Of a stretch of DNA of 64,000 nt, positions 13,501 through 24,654 are shown piece by piece; within the stretch, counting starts at the first letter, position 1; each line of letters begins with the position of its first letter. Both the position numbers and the translations under genes were made by a program. Source of the DNA: Rhyacichthys aspro (taxonomy: Eukaryota; Chordata; Actinopteri; Gobiiformes; Rhyacichthyidae); NCBI GenBank assembly GCA_036850595.1, contig CM072153.1, positions 10,744,169 to 10,808,168 of the forward strand. Direction: 5' to 3'. A model generated the notes under the pieces. That model saw only the letters and a list, made by a program, of their open reading frames with translations, was not told the DNA's origin and did not search any database.

Positions 13501-15544
13501 ACAATGCCCAGGGGCCTCAATTTATCTAGAGGAATGCTCAGCCTAAAAAAAAACTGTGATTGACACCTCTAACCTTCATTGGGATGTAATCTTCATCTTT
13601 AGCACTCAGAGATCTAATTAATTAGGGGGAATCTCATTTCCTCACTAATGCAACTGGACACAGGCATGATAGAGAGGTGGGTGGTGGTGGTGGAGGAGGA
13701 AAGGGGGGACGAGGGGGGCTGCATTTCATCAATGCCTCGCGAACGGTGTCCACCTTGTTCGTTTCAGGGAAGAACAAGCAGGCGTGAGGTGCTCAGGTTC
13801 ACAGCAACTACACTCTATTGATTAGAGCTGCCAGAGTTCTGGCAACCGGCCATGGCATAAGGACACAGCACTCTAACTCTACTTAGAAAAGGATCTCATC
13901 GTAATGTAATCAAGTGTTTTACTTTCTTTTACCAAGCTCCGTTCTGATGTGAAGCCAACTTCCCAACGGACCAGAGTATTACCTGATCGTCTTTGTACTT
14001 CAATGGAACTACAAATGAACAGTACATTCATAAATTATCCACCTGAACTTATTGAGCAAATAAGGGTAAATGTATTAGGCTCATGAAAACAGTGGCACAG
14101 TAAGGTTATGCAAAATTGGCAGGGTACAAAGTGTCAATCAATCTGTCCTCTGTCAACCACTGGAATGGCTGCTTGGATTAATAATGTGTATGATAAGTGA
14201 CTGCCGGAGGGAGGAAGACTGACCCTCAGCCACTGCGCCATTATGGAAATCCCAGTTCTGTCACAGTGCAATGGGCCTGAACTTAGCCTTTTACAAGAAA
14301 TAAAAAAAACCAAAAACCCAGAGATGTCAAGTCTGATTAAACTGACTGACATACTCTTGCATCGGACTAACTTTACAGTCTTATTTGTCATTTTGTAGAA
14401 CAAGACCCCGCATTTCGTTCATGACACCTTAAGATTTAACTGTCAGTTTTAGGTAAAAATCTGCATCAATGATTAATGCAAAGTAAGGCAAATGTGTGAC
14501 TGACTGATGGAATGAAATATAAATGTGTTTTGCCTGACACAGACCTGCAGCTATGGTGGTGAATTTATTTAAGCAAACTGTTAACTGATGTTTTGAAATA
14601 CATTGGTATGAGGCCCCATTATGATGGCAGCAGACCCTTTCTCTTTTAAGTTTTGAGATTAGACATTTGTTCTGTGTGCATCAAATCCCAAATTTTGTTT
14701 GCACCACTCTTCATACATTCTGACAACTGCAGACCACAAACAGTTAGCTTGGACCAGTTCTGACATATGCCATCCAATCATCGCTATGTACTAACTGTCC
14801 ATTCTTTCTTCACACATTGCAATTTCTTTGGTCTTAAACACATGCATATAGAACTTGTAGGCTGAATGTTTGAGTGTCCAGTGTTTGGTAAAACATGTAA
14901 GTCTGTTTTAGGCCAAACAGAAATGTCAAGTAAAGTAATGCTGCCAGCCATGGAGCAAACATTTTATAGCCTCCCCATTCTGAGAGATGAGATGCAACCT
15001 GGTAGAAACACCCTGCTGTATTTTTGAAGGGTAAACATAGTTATGAATATATTTCATGCCACTTGTATTCTTCACTGCCCCCCATTTCATTTTTCCATAA
15101 GTTTTCACTCAACCAGCTTCGGTAAATGTACTTCTTCGAATAACTTCCACAGAAATACCTTTCACATGCTTGCAGCTGTCGATATGGGGGGTTTTAAATA
15201 CGAGTGCACTGGGTGTAGAGCCGTTGCCAGGAATAAAATGGCTGTTCTGTTGCTAAGAATTGTTGTGATTCATCCTGTTTCCATGTGCTGGGAAACCACT
15301 TCACAAGACCCTAACGCTCTTAAGATACCTTGTGGATATGGATGTTTTAGGAGATACTGAACCACTTGTGTCTCTGAAACTCAGTCACTACACACCTCTT
15401 TCTAGATGTAACCATTTTCAGTCCTAAGCTCTGCACTGCATCTCTGTCCACACTGCTCATCTGCTTGCACCTTTCCAATCTCTTGATCATAATAGGGGAA
15501 TGAAAGGGAGTTTATAAAGTGAAGTGCACATCAGATCTGCTGTA

Positions 15545-15765
15545 ATGAAATCTTATCAATGTGTTCTCCGCGCTGTATTATTTGCATATAAATGACATAA
15601 TATAATAACTCTGTGCGGCCTCTACCTGGGAGGAGTAAATATTTCCCTGTCCGCTTTGTCTCTTTGTCGCGACAACAGGAAACGAGACGCTAATTGAAGA
15701 GAGGGAAGCATCTTTATGTGACGACTGACATTCAATTATGTTTGTGGGATCAGATTAGGCGGTGG
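15545..15765. promoter_or_regulatory. candidate intronic regulatory block with octamer motif
   Basis: It contains a perfect POU octamer ATTTGCAT at 15580-15587, several AATTA/TAAT cores (gctaattgaag, cattcaattatg), CpG-containing stretches (tctccgcgctgt, tgtcgcgacaac) and no repeat or coding signal. The regulatory role is inferred only from composition and motifs. Confidence 0.3.
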
Positions 15766-16093
15766 CCCTAAAAAAAAAAAAAAAGGTTTGAAAACAACAT
15801 TTTGCAGAGCAGAGCGGTGACTCTTGAAGGATGTAATTTGAATGGCTGTTTGAATGGCGCTGCTCTGAATAGAATTGCTACTCTATGACCTGCAAGTAAT
15901 TGGATGTCCAGAGTGAAGTGTTGACAGAGAGAAAGTAGAGGCGGCGGCGCTAACAGAAACAAAAGAAAGGAGATCGACAGCAAAGCAGAAAAGACCAAAA
16001 AAAAAAAAACAGGAATACAATACAAATAGACAAAATAATAGATGAAAAATGCGGAACTGTGGAAATGTGCAATGTTTTTGTTTAGGACTCGTA

Positions 16094-16477
16094 TAAAGTA
16101 GCACCGCGTAACTTTTAGCACAAAGTGACATATTCTCAAAATCATTTTAACGGTTCTTAGACATGAGATCAGTAGAATCATGTCTATCTCACTGACACAG
16201 TACTCTCAGCTGCACAGAAAACTCCATTATAACTTTCCAGCAGCCGGGACAGTGGGATATCACGTATAATAAAGAAAAAAGGCCAACACACCGGACCCTA
16301 GCAGAGTTACATTTGTACTAAATACACTAACCTGACCCTACTGTTTCAGAACACGTTTTTTCTTCCAAACTTTATGCATTAAACATAATAAAGATGGCTG
16401 CCGCTGCTTTCCGCTGCAAGTGCAGTTGCACAGAAAGGTCTCCCTCTGCTGGCTGAAAGTTACGCAGGGTTGCTTTA
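16094..16477. mobile_element. MITE with about 26-bp terminal inverted repeats
   Basis: The left end is taaagtagcaccgcgtaact, continuing tttagc (16094-16119). The right end (16452-16477), reverse complemented, is taaagcaaccctgcgtaact, continuing ttcagc. The two differ at only about five positions. The 384-bp element has no transposase frame, so it is a non-autonomous DNA element. A clear target-site duplication could not be fixed; a TA or TATA duplication is possible at the borders. Confidence 0.8.
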
Positions 16478-16674
16478 ACTATAAGTTTAGCTCTTTGTCC
16501 ATGTCATATATTTGCCCCATGTTTCAGTGACTATGGGAGGACATACTAAATAGGTCATACAGTGGAGTACTGGGCATCTCCGTGGATCTGTAATAAGTAA
16601 AGATAGATATAAGTAGATAAAAGTACTTCTGAATACTTTTGAACAACCAATTTATTCACTGCTAAAGATAGTCA

Positions 16675-16770
16675 AATGGTAAACGGATGTATTTATAAAG
16701 CGCTTTTCATTATTGACACACATAAGCATCCATTTACCCATTCACACTTACTAACAAACACATTCAAACA
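16675..16770 (+). repeat. degenerate interspersed repeat (aaatggtaaac ... cacccattcacac type)
   Basis: The sequence aaatggtaaacggatgtatt then tataaagcgcttttc, followed by catttacccattcacac and tcaaacacc, resembles a very common teleost dispersed repeat (aatggtaaatggactgtatt, tatagcgctttt, cattcacacac). Only part is recognisable and the 3' extent is unclear. Confidence 0.5.
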
Positions 16771-17279
16771 CCAGGGTCTTTGGAGGCATGGTAGGGCTCA
16801 GCAAACATGCAACAAAGTAAACACAGGGTCAAGTCTCACTCACTGCTGACACCACACCAACAAAATGCTCGTCTGACTGAACCGCGTACCTTCATTCATC
16901 CGGCTGTCACTCTGGCACGGGTTAAGCACAGCTGAGCAGATAATGTCATGTAAACGTATTTACAATATACTAAGCAAGAAAAGAGCATCTGCTAACAGAT
17001 GATATGAGGGAGTACAAGCCTTTTAGTCAACAAAGATTCTGTTCCAGAGTACTGCACGCACAGACTAAATAAATGCGTGGAGGTGAAAATGAAGAACACA
17101 GTATATTGAATTTTCAAATAAAAAATATATGATTCCTACTTAGTACCTATATATGATGCCAGTGATAGATAATTAAACAAAGAGTCACATGTCCAACAAA
17201 CAATTTAAAAAAGAGTCCATTTAACAGATACGTGTAAGTAAAGCTTATTAATGGTTCTTAATGTGATACAATACAATAT

Positions 17280-17467
17280 CCATCCATTTTCTTCTGCCTA
17301 TCCCAGCAACTTTGGGCCTGACAATTACAGGCATTGACAGACAATCGTTAACTCTCACATTCATTCACACAGAAAGGCTGGAGTTGGCTGAGGTTGACTG
17401 GGTTTGAACTCACGACCTTCTTGTTGTGAGGCAGGAGCACTAGCCACTCTGCCACCGTGCACCCCGC
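17280..17467 (-). mobile_element. tRNA-derived SINE with 10-bp target-site duplication
   Basis: Read on the minus strand, the 5' head contains a perfect RNA polymerase III A box (TGGCAGAGTGG, plus-strand 17444-17454) and B box (GTTCAAACC, 17401-17409) spaced as in a tRNA gene. A body and a tail ending in ATGGATGG follow. The element is flanked by the perfect direct repeat aatacaatat at 17270-17279 and 17468-17477. It is shorter than the 63-kb copy because the middle section is missing. This is a retroposed SINE, not a functional tRNA gene. I do not assign a named family. Confidence 0.85.
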
Positions 17468-17572
17468 AATACAATATGATACAATACAAACAATTATTTT
17501 TCAGTGGAGAGAAACAAATCTGGAGCTAGTGTCAAATATCAGCTAATGATATAAACATGGCTTCCAGCTTCC

Positions 17573-17744
17573 TGCCACTGCCCGAACGTGCATGTATTGG
17601 TGTTAACTGGTGACTCTACATTGCCCCTAGTGGATGAATGTGAGAATGAAAGGTTGTCTGTGTTTAAATGTTAGCCCCGCGACTCACTGGCCATTGTCCA
17701 GGGTATACCCCGCCTCAGGCCCTAAGCAGAATAAGATGAATGAA
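17573..17744 (+). mobile_element. 5'-truncated SINE copy
   Basis: This matches the 3' half of the 63-kb SINE. Shared parts are gtgcatgtattggtgttaac-like sequence, ggttgtctgtgtttaaatgt, the block around ctggccattgtccagggtat and accccgcctcaggcccta, then a gaatgaa-type tail. The tRNA-like head is absent. It lies about 100 bp from the other SINE copy and in opposite orientation. Confidence 0.75.
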
Positions 17745-20700
17745 GCCTTACTGCAACCCTAATCTATGGCTCTAGTTTGAATATAAATATCACTCTTTCT
17801 GCACTCTCTCGCTAAAACGGGCATCCATTTTATCTCCCTGTAATTCACCTTCGTGCAACATAGAAGGGGACGGAGGGGTCCATCGATTGGCCATCCTGCG
17901 CAGTGACAGCTTCCAGATTGGCCAAAGAGCATTACGGAGTCAGAAAGTCACCCTGCCATTAGCAGTCTGTCCTCTCTGGTTACACACAGAGGCTGTATGG
18001 ACTAAAATAGATCACAATGATTGGTGTGTGGCAAAGACAGATGGGGAAAATGATCACTATACACCTAAGCTTATCTGGATAGACTTCCCACCAGCAACCT
18101 TTCATTTTGCCCATGTCACGGATGTTAGAGACTGTCAGAAGATCAGCGCCATATCTCCACATGAAAGAACAGCCGTCTTTGTGCCGTCTCTCTGAACCGA
18201 TACTCATCTCTGTGGACAGAATAAATCAGAATGTACAAATGAAAAACTTGATTATTTGAAGACGTATGTTCCTCTGTACAGTTACTTAATGCAAATGAAT
18301 CACCCGAGCCTTGTTATGGAAGAGACTAAAGGGAATTATGCTGTGCCCCCTGCCAGCCTGCATCAGTTCATCCCACTTCGTCTGATTCAGAGCTGCACTC
18401 AAGCTCTGAAAGGGATAAAGCGCAGTGGAGCAGACAGTGGGAGACGGCGTATGAAAGCACAGCTGACTGCAGAAACTATGGATCCGCTGATAAAAAAAAA
18501 AAAAAAGCCATCAGGAATATTTAATTTTCTTCAGCAATAGGATCAGCGGGATATGTTATGGTTTGAGTTCCTGTGAAGACGAGGCTTCCTCTGTGAGACA
18601 TACATCCTCATGAACCAGTTTCACACTTTGATTACACCATATGTCTGCCTTTCACATCGGCCAAAAGGGCGGAACACATTTATTCAAGCCAGTGAGCCAT
18701 TTTGACCTTTTTTCCTCTGCAACATCAGGCACATTTCCTCTCCAATTAAACTTTTCATGCATAAATTATGAGAAGGTCTGTCTTAAGGCATTAAAAATAT
18801 CATTTAGTAGACTCCATTTAAGTGCTTCACTGTATTTGTATTAAGTTAAATTAAATGTTTCAGTACAAAAATGCAAATAAATAAATAAATAACATGTATG
18901 GTGCGTTTTTTATGGCTAATATAACTTGTGATGTATTGTAGTAACTCCTAGTATAGATTAGCCAAAGAACTGTCAGATCAAATAAAGGCAACAGGCCAAT
19001 GATCTTAAAAAAAATAAATACATACATCAATAATAAAGAAAAGGCATATTACAGATTAAAGGTTTTGCATGCATATTCATTGTCCATTATGTAAAATTAT
19101 AAAAACTGCATACAGTCCCTTTCTAAATAAATCATATTTATCATATTGAAACACCTTGGCCCAAAAGCAGTGTTACCAGGCTGCTATTGATCCAACGTGT
19201 CTCGTGTCAGAGTAATGTAAAACAGCAGTGAATCTGAAAAGAAGCGACAGCGAAAAAACACAGAGGTGGAATAAATGTGCATATCAAGACAGAATTTTAC
19301 GCCCCAGAGAAAGCAGTAGATGGAGAATCAAACTGATTTCTATGTGACAAAATTGATTTTCCAATTTTCTCCGGATTGCTTTGTGTTTCCCCAGGGCAGG
19401 TGAAGTGTCTATTCAAACACACTTAAGCTCCAGCTCAACTGTGTCAAAAGAGTTTACAGAGACAAACTTTTCTATTTATTTTCAGCATTTTTTTTCTTTT
19501 TTCTTTTTTTGTCTTCTGTGTAGGATACTTTAGTTGAGCTGGCCAAGCTTTGTATCATGCTTGGACCATATTTGTGAGAATGTGCTGAAGTGGCTAGGTT
19601 TAGGTCTCAGCAGGCCTAGAGCAGGACTGTTAACAAGAAGTCTCACTTTTAACAGAGACGCTGCTGGACTTCTGCAAAAACCCTTGGGAAGCTTTCGAAA
19701 AAAAAAAATCAAGCACACTAATAAATTATGAGTGCAGTATATGCCACTTGTAGATGCAGGCTACAGGGAATGGTGAGCTTTGGGCTTGTACAGAGCTCAC
19801 AAATCCAGAGAAAATATTTACAATTGAATAAAACATGATGTTCTCTTTTTGAGTGTAGACAATAGAGCAGTATGTCCTTGGTCATGGGAGCTTTTAATTT
19901 ATTTTTTACTTTTCTCTCATTCTGGTGGCCTTTACATAGCAGACAAATGTGCACAGTGTTTTTCTGCATTTCACAATGGCTTTGTCTGAAACCACTCACC
20001 ACTGCGAAACACACCATTTTGTTTCCAAATGTTTACTCAGAATTTGTGCACTCAAAATGTTCCACAACGCATCTTGAAATTTAGTGATCAACAATGACCA
20101 TTGATGGAGAATTTGAGTCTTCCTTCACTTATGGCACTCCATGTAAGTTGTCAGTCAGCTCCTTCCCTCTACATCAAGGCCAATGTCGCATGGTTAACTT
20201 GGCTCCAAGTCTAGACTATATGGGGTAAACACCATTCCTTAATTTGGCATTATGTGTGCTCTGACCTTCTATTAGTCTTTATAATCTCAGTCCACAGAAG
20301 CATAGACAGACTTGTATATTCAATACTACACTGTGTTAAGTGTCCTGTCTCAGGGTCCTGTATTGATGGTTAATAACCTTCTCCTGCCTAAGACATCCAG
20401 AAAGCCTATCTTTCTTGTGTGACTCCTCTCAGCTCCAAGGGCAGCTCAGATATTCCCTAACAATCACTAATGCTTGGTTGATTATGAGCATGTTCTTTAA
20501 AAAGATAAAGGGACGCAATAAATCATACTGAGGCAGCAACTGATTAGAATCACTCCCAGTATTTTTTTCATGTGTATATCTCCGACTTTTGCTTAAATGG
20601 TGTTTTTCTCTGTAAGTGCAATATCTTTGAACTTGGCTTTAAGATGCATCAAGGCAAAACATACATCAAAGTGATGGGCAATGAGACTTCATTTTTCATT

Positions 20701-21950
20701 TTGCTCTATAAAAAGGTTGCCAACATGACATTATTTTATAAACTATTTTATAAATGACAGCATATGATGCATTTGCCCACCATACTGAATTCCACTCACA
20801 AGCAAAGACTGTACAATGATTTGAGGCATATGTGATTTTTCTTTTATGGTTTAACACAAACTGTCAGAATCTCAAGGTGAAAACACACGACCTTCACCTT
20901 GCAGTGCTGTGTTATGTTGTACAAGGACTCTGCTGAATTATACACACAGTGCTGCATGTGTAAATCTGACTCTTGTGGCAACTGCAAATAATATACTGTG
21001 TCGTTAGAAAGTAAAGAGCTAAATCAAAGCCACACTGGCTCTAAAGCTGTCTACAAGGACTACTGAGTTTTACTGCCAAAAACAAAAGACAGTGAATGCC
21101 TTGTTCATAACTACTAACGTTTATCACCAATGGAGACTGGAGGTAGCACAAGGAACTGCTTTTGTTCACAGATTTATCAAGGCCACAAACAGGCTGACAT
21201 TCTGCCTGCGAGTCTCGTTCAAAGCCTATCAGCTGCATATTCCGGCAGCAGTACTGTGCTATTAAATTTTAGTTCAAGACAAGTGAAGAAGTACTGCCGT
21301 TGCTTTTGGGATTTATCTTTTTCTTTCTTCTTATATTTCAAAAAAGCATCAGTCCATCTCTTTAATCATCCGCTCTCTCGTTCACCTCACTCGACAAGCT
21401 TTAACAGCACTCTCTGCATTGATGACATCTCATTTCACCGCACTTCTAATCAATTACCCCTCTGTTAAACAGTTTACTGTATCTGCTGGCCGGCTCGTCA
21501 GGCCATTTAGTTGCTATGCTCGGTTCCGGATGGGAGGTTTTTGCAGGCCGTCTTGTTGGACACCACCAGACTGAGCATGAGCATGTATCACCTCAATTAA
21601 ACTATGCGCTAAGTATCTGACAACAGCTAATATTCCTCTTCCACCAGCGAGCCCAATCGATGTTCTGGCATTCGTCACCCCTCTGAAAAGCAATCATGCC
21701 GTTGTCTCGCTGCAGTTGGAAGGAAGGAAGCAGGGGGACGCTCATCTCATGCGTTTGGAAAATACACTCGCACACACTGTACGTATGCCTCATATCGGGC
21801 TATGAGTTTCCATCACAAACTGCCACAGGAGACGTACAACAAGCTGCAGCTCACAACTGTCACCGAAGCTTGTGACAGAATCCACAATCGTTTCACTCGG
21901 AGAAGGAGGACCATCGCTCAAAGCTGAGAGCGATACACATGTTTACCCAC

Positions 21951-22129
21951 CTCTCTGTCGAGTAACTTGGACGAGATGACAGTCACGATGTCCCCACTTT
22001 CCGGATCAATGTAGAACATGTTGGGGGACGGTTTGTCTGGAGACTGTCTGATGATGTTGTAGCGCAGTGCAGCGTTATCCGTAGCTGGGTCGTCTGCATC
22101 GAACGCCGTCATTCGCATCACAGTGGTTC
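21951..22129 (-). CDS. cdh13: cadherin-13 (T-cadherin) internal exon, EC2 first half
   Basis: This 179-nt exon encodes the last two bases of a split glycine codon and then 59 residues. It begins TTVMRMTAFDADDPATDN and continues through PDKPSPNMFYIDPESGDIVT to LLDRE. The acceptor is gtctgctacag and the donor is gtgggt; it leaves at phase 0. DADDPATDN (the DxD calcium site) and LLDRE are EC2 calcium ligands. The match to human T-cadherin over TTVMRMTAFDADDPATDN appears identical. The open frame continues a few codons past the donor (VGKHVYRSQL, then stop), which is intron read-through and not protein. The next exon, expected to continue like TLENPKYELIIEAQD, was not recognised anywhere in 1-21950, so the following intron is probably longer than 21.9 kb. 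Confidence 0.95.
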
Positions 22130-24620
22130 CTGTAGCAGACAACACACACTGTTAAATCTCAATGAAATGATCAATTCTGTGGTCACAGCTTGTTGGAAAA
22201 AGAAGAGTTAAGAGTTGCCCCTGATGGTTTTTTGTTGTGTGTCTTTCATCAGCAAGATAAACCTTTTGGAATAAATTAGAAATACTTTTGTATTGCATCA
22301 TACACTGTAAAATAAGACATTACTGTATACTCTATAAACACTGCAATTCTAAATATTTATAGTGTTTTTACAGTATATTTTTGCGAAACCATTCAAAGTT
22401 AAATTAAATGAAAATACAATCAAAATTTTCACTGTTGCAATCGTAATTTCATCAGGTACTGGTATGTCTGTGATGGTACTTTTCTGTTAATTTCACTAAA
22501 ATGTTGCCGTTTAATCATTAATTATTATTTTCTGTAAAAATAAAGGTATGAACTGATAAGATAATATATGTAAATGTAATGTGTATGTAAATATTGCATA
22601 TAATATTGACTTTTTTAAAGTGTTTCAGAATGAATCGTGACACCAGTCTTTACAATGAATGTCTAAACTGCAGAGTTCATGTAATTTTTCTGGAGCCAAA
22701 TTTAAGCACTTCTAAGTCCATATTTAAGCATTTTAATGTACTGTTGTACTTATTTGTGTCATTGCGTATACATTTTCATTCTTCATTTAATAAGAAAATA
22801 AATAAATAAAAAACGTTAGTAAAAAAATGTACAAATTTAAAACTTGGAAGAGAGGCACCTGCAATTTTTAAGCTTAGAGAATCTGTCATTTTAAAGTACA
22901 AGAGTCTAATACATACTACAGCCATGATTTATTTCACAGTGATACAGTCTATCTATGTATGCTATTTGGTTAAAGTCAAGCAAGCTTAAAGCTCCATATA
23001 TTTTTATCATGCAAACACACATTCATCAAAAGAGAGCAATTTCTATTTTCTATAAAAAGCACATTTTCAGAACTGGTGTGTACCGCTTGCCCACAGACAG
23101 CTGCTTAAAAAGTTTGCCTTTGCTATTAATGTGTTTTCTCCCGCGTGTCAGCTCTAACAGCGGGGTGCATTTTATTTGGTAATGGGAACAAAAATGAAAA
23201 TCCTGCCCGCTGCAGCTGAGCTGAAATAGAAAGCAATTGGCAACACACCCTCAATCTGTGTCTGCCGTTAGTGATGTGATTGGCTCACAGCGACAGAGCC
23301 GAGCCGATCTCGTACGCAATATAACGGTACACAGGTGCCACTTACTCAAATCTCTTCACGTACTTACAGCATGTAAAACTGAAGAGTGGTTTTACTCAAC
23401 TGGAAAGAGGGAACTGTTTTCCTTTCCTGGGACAACATGTGGTTAAAATGCCTTAGTGTATGTGCATTGACATTTCACTAGATTTTTACTGATGCTGTAT
23501 GTTTTGCCCTCGAACTGTGGTGCATTTTGAATTCGCTTCAAGCTTACCCCACTTTACCACAGTCCAAACTTCTCAATTATGATACATGCGCAGGAAATGT
23601 AAATTCTTCCTTAAACAACACTGGCTTAGCAGCGAATGTTTCTGGTGCTGTCAAGACTAATAGGGGGCAAAGAGGTGTGTTTTTTATCCCCTTGGATTTT
23701 GTACTTCAAGGTGAACTATTAATGGTTAAGTACACCAGTAATCCTCCTCAGCTGAGTAATTACACAGTCCCGTCTCCTTCATTACCCACACTCTGTTCCA
23801 CTTCACACCTCAACAGAAGAATGGTGGTGTGTGTGTATGTACAACTACATACATGCACATCCTGCACTGAAAGACATCACCTCAGGCAAAGAAGTGTGAA
23901 AACTATGACAAAATGAGCTACTACATTTACATTCCCAGATTTATGAAATGTATCTTAACACAGACAACCCAAAAATACTGGAATGGAGAGTGGCATCACT
24001 TCATTACTAGATGTTGAATTACAAGGTAGTAAAGTGATAGACTGATGACAAGAAGACGACGATAAGAAGATAAAATGAAAAGAACTTCCAGCTTCTGGTT
24101 CATCAGGAACTAATTCCTATTAGAGAATGAACCAGTTTTGTCCAATCAGTCTCCAAGGTGCAACACAAGTTTATGTAATAATGGAACCATATCTATGAGC
24201 CATTTTAGTATCACATAACCAATAAGCAGACCAGATGCAGGCATCAGTCCAATGTTTTTACGGTAAACATCACAGTGCCTTTAATGGAACAGTGGGTACA
24301 TTTTGGTACAGACTGATGAAATTGGCTGAGGACTTGTTGCCCTCTGTTGTCAGAATCATCCTCTGGCACCAGCCAGAGCTGAATCAATGATAAATGCATT
24401 AAAAGACTCATGTGGACATTGGGGTCTGTGGTGGGATGGCTATCACTTGAACCCATCTGTTAAATGACTGGGTGACACTAGATCACAGAACGAAGAGTAA
24501 AGTGATAGAGTCTCACTGTATCAAGAAGTCTATAAACATTGTTGACCAAATTAGACTCAGCCACAGCAGAAAACCTATTTAAAAACTTAAAGCTCTTGGG
24601 CCATATCCAGCCATTTGAAT

Positions 24621-24654
24621 GTATTTATTTATTTATTTATTTATCTATCTATCT
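24621..24654. repeat. tetranucleotide repeat (TATT)n(TATC)n
   Basis: A short compound run of TATT units passes into TATC units, ending before cactttggtg. It is intronic and has no apparent function. Confidence 0.9.

Larger units (their letters stand above)
1..21950 (-). other. cdh13 intron downstream of the EC2 exon (partial)
   Basis: Sequence 3' of the EC2 exon in transcript orientation, starting with donor gtgggt at 21950. I scanned for the second half of EC2 and for EC3-EC5 motifs (DxNDN, LDRE, DAxDxD) on the minus strand and saw none. Small exons could be missed by eye. Contents include a CA/GT microsatellite, SINE and MITE insertions between 16.1 and 17.7 kb, and several G+C-richer blocks with TAATTA cores. 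No additional gene was recognised. Confidence 0.65.

Noticed and set aside
17401..17454. Possible tRNA gene (A and B boxes present)
   Set aside because: Only the promoter boxes and head are tRNA-like. There is no cloverleaf acceptor stem, and the target-site duplication and tail show a SINE.
17887..18195. 102-codon plus-strand open frame next to the repeat cluster
   Set aside because: Considered as a retroelement remnant. There is no reverse transcriptase, endonuclease or gag motif.
21918..21950. Continuation of the EC2 reading frame past LLDRE (VGKHVYRSQL then stop)
   Set aside because: It follows a good donor (gtgggt) at the conserved exon boundary and does not resemble T-cadherin, so it is intron read-through. 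A truncated read-through isoform is not supported.
22295..22385. Near-palindromic tacactgtaaaa ... tttttacagtata sequence considered as a small MITE
   Set aside because: The inverted arms are short and A+T-rich and no duplication could be defined, so chance cannot be excluded.
23527..23916. 129-codon plus-strand open frame
   Set aside because: Low-information composition with no recognisable domain, and surrounded by intron. Treated as chance.
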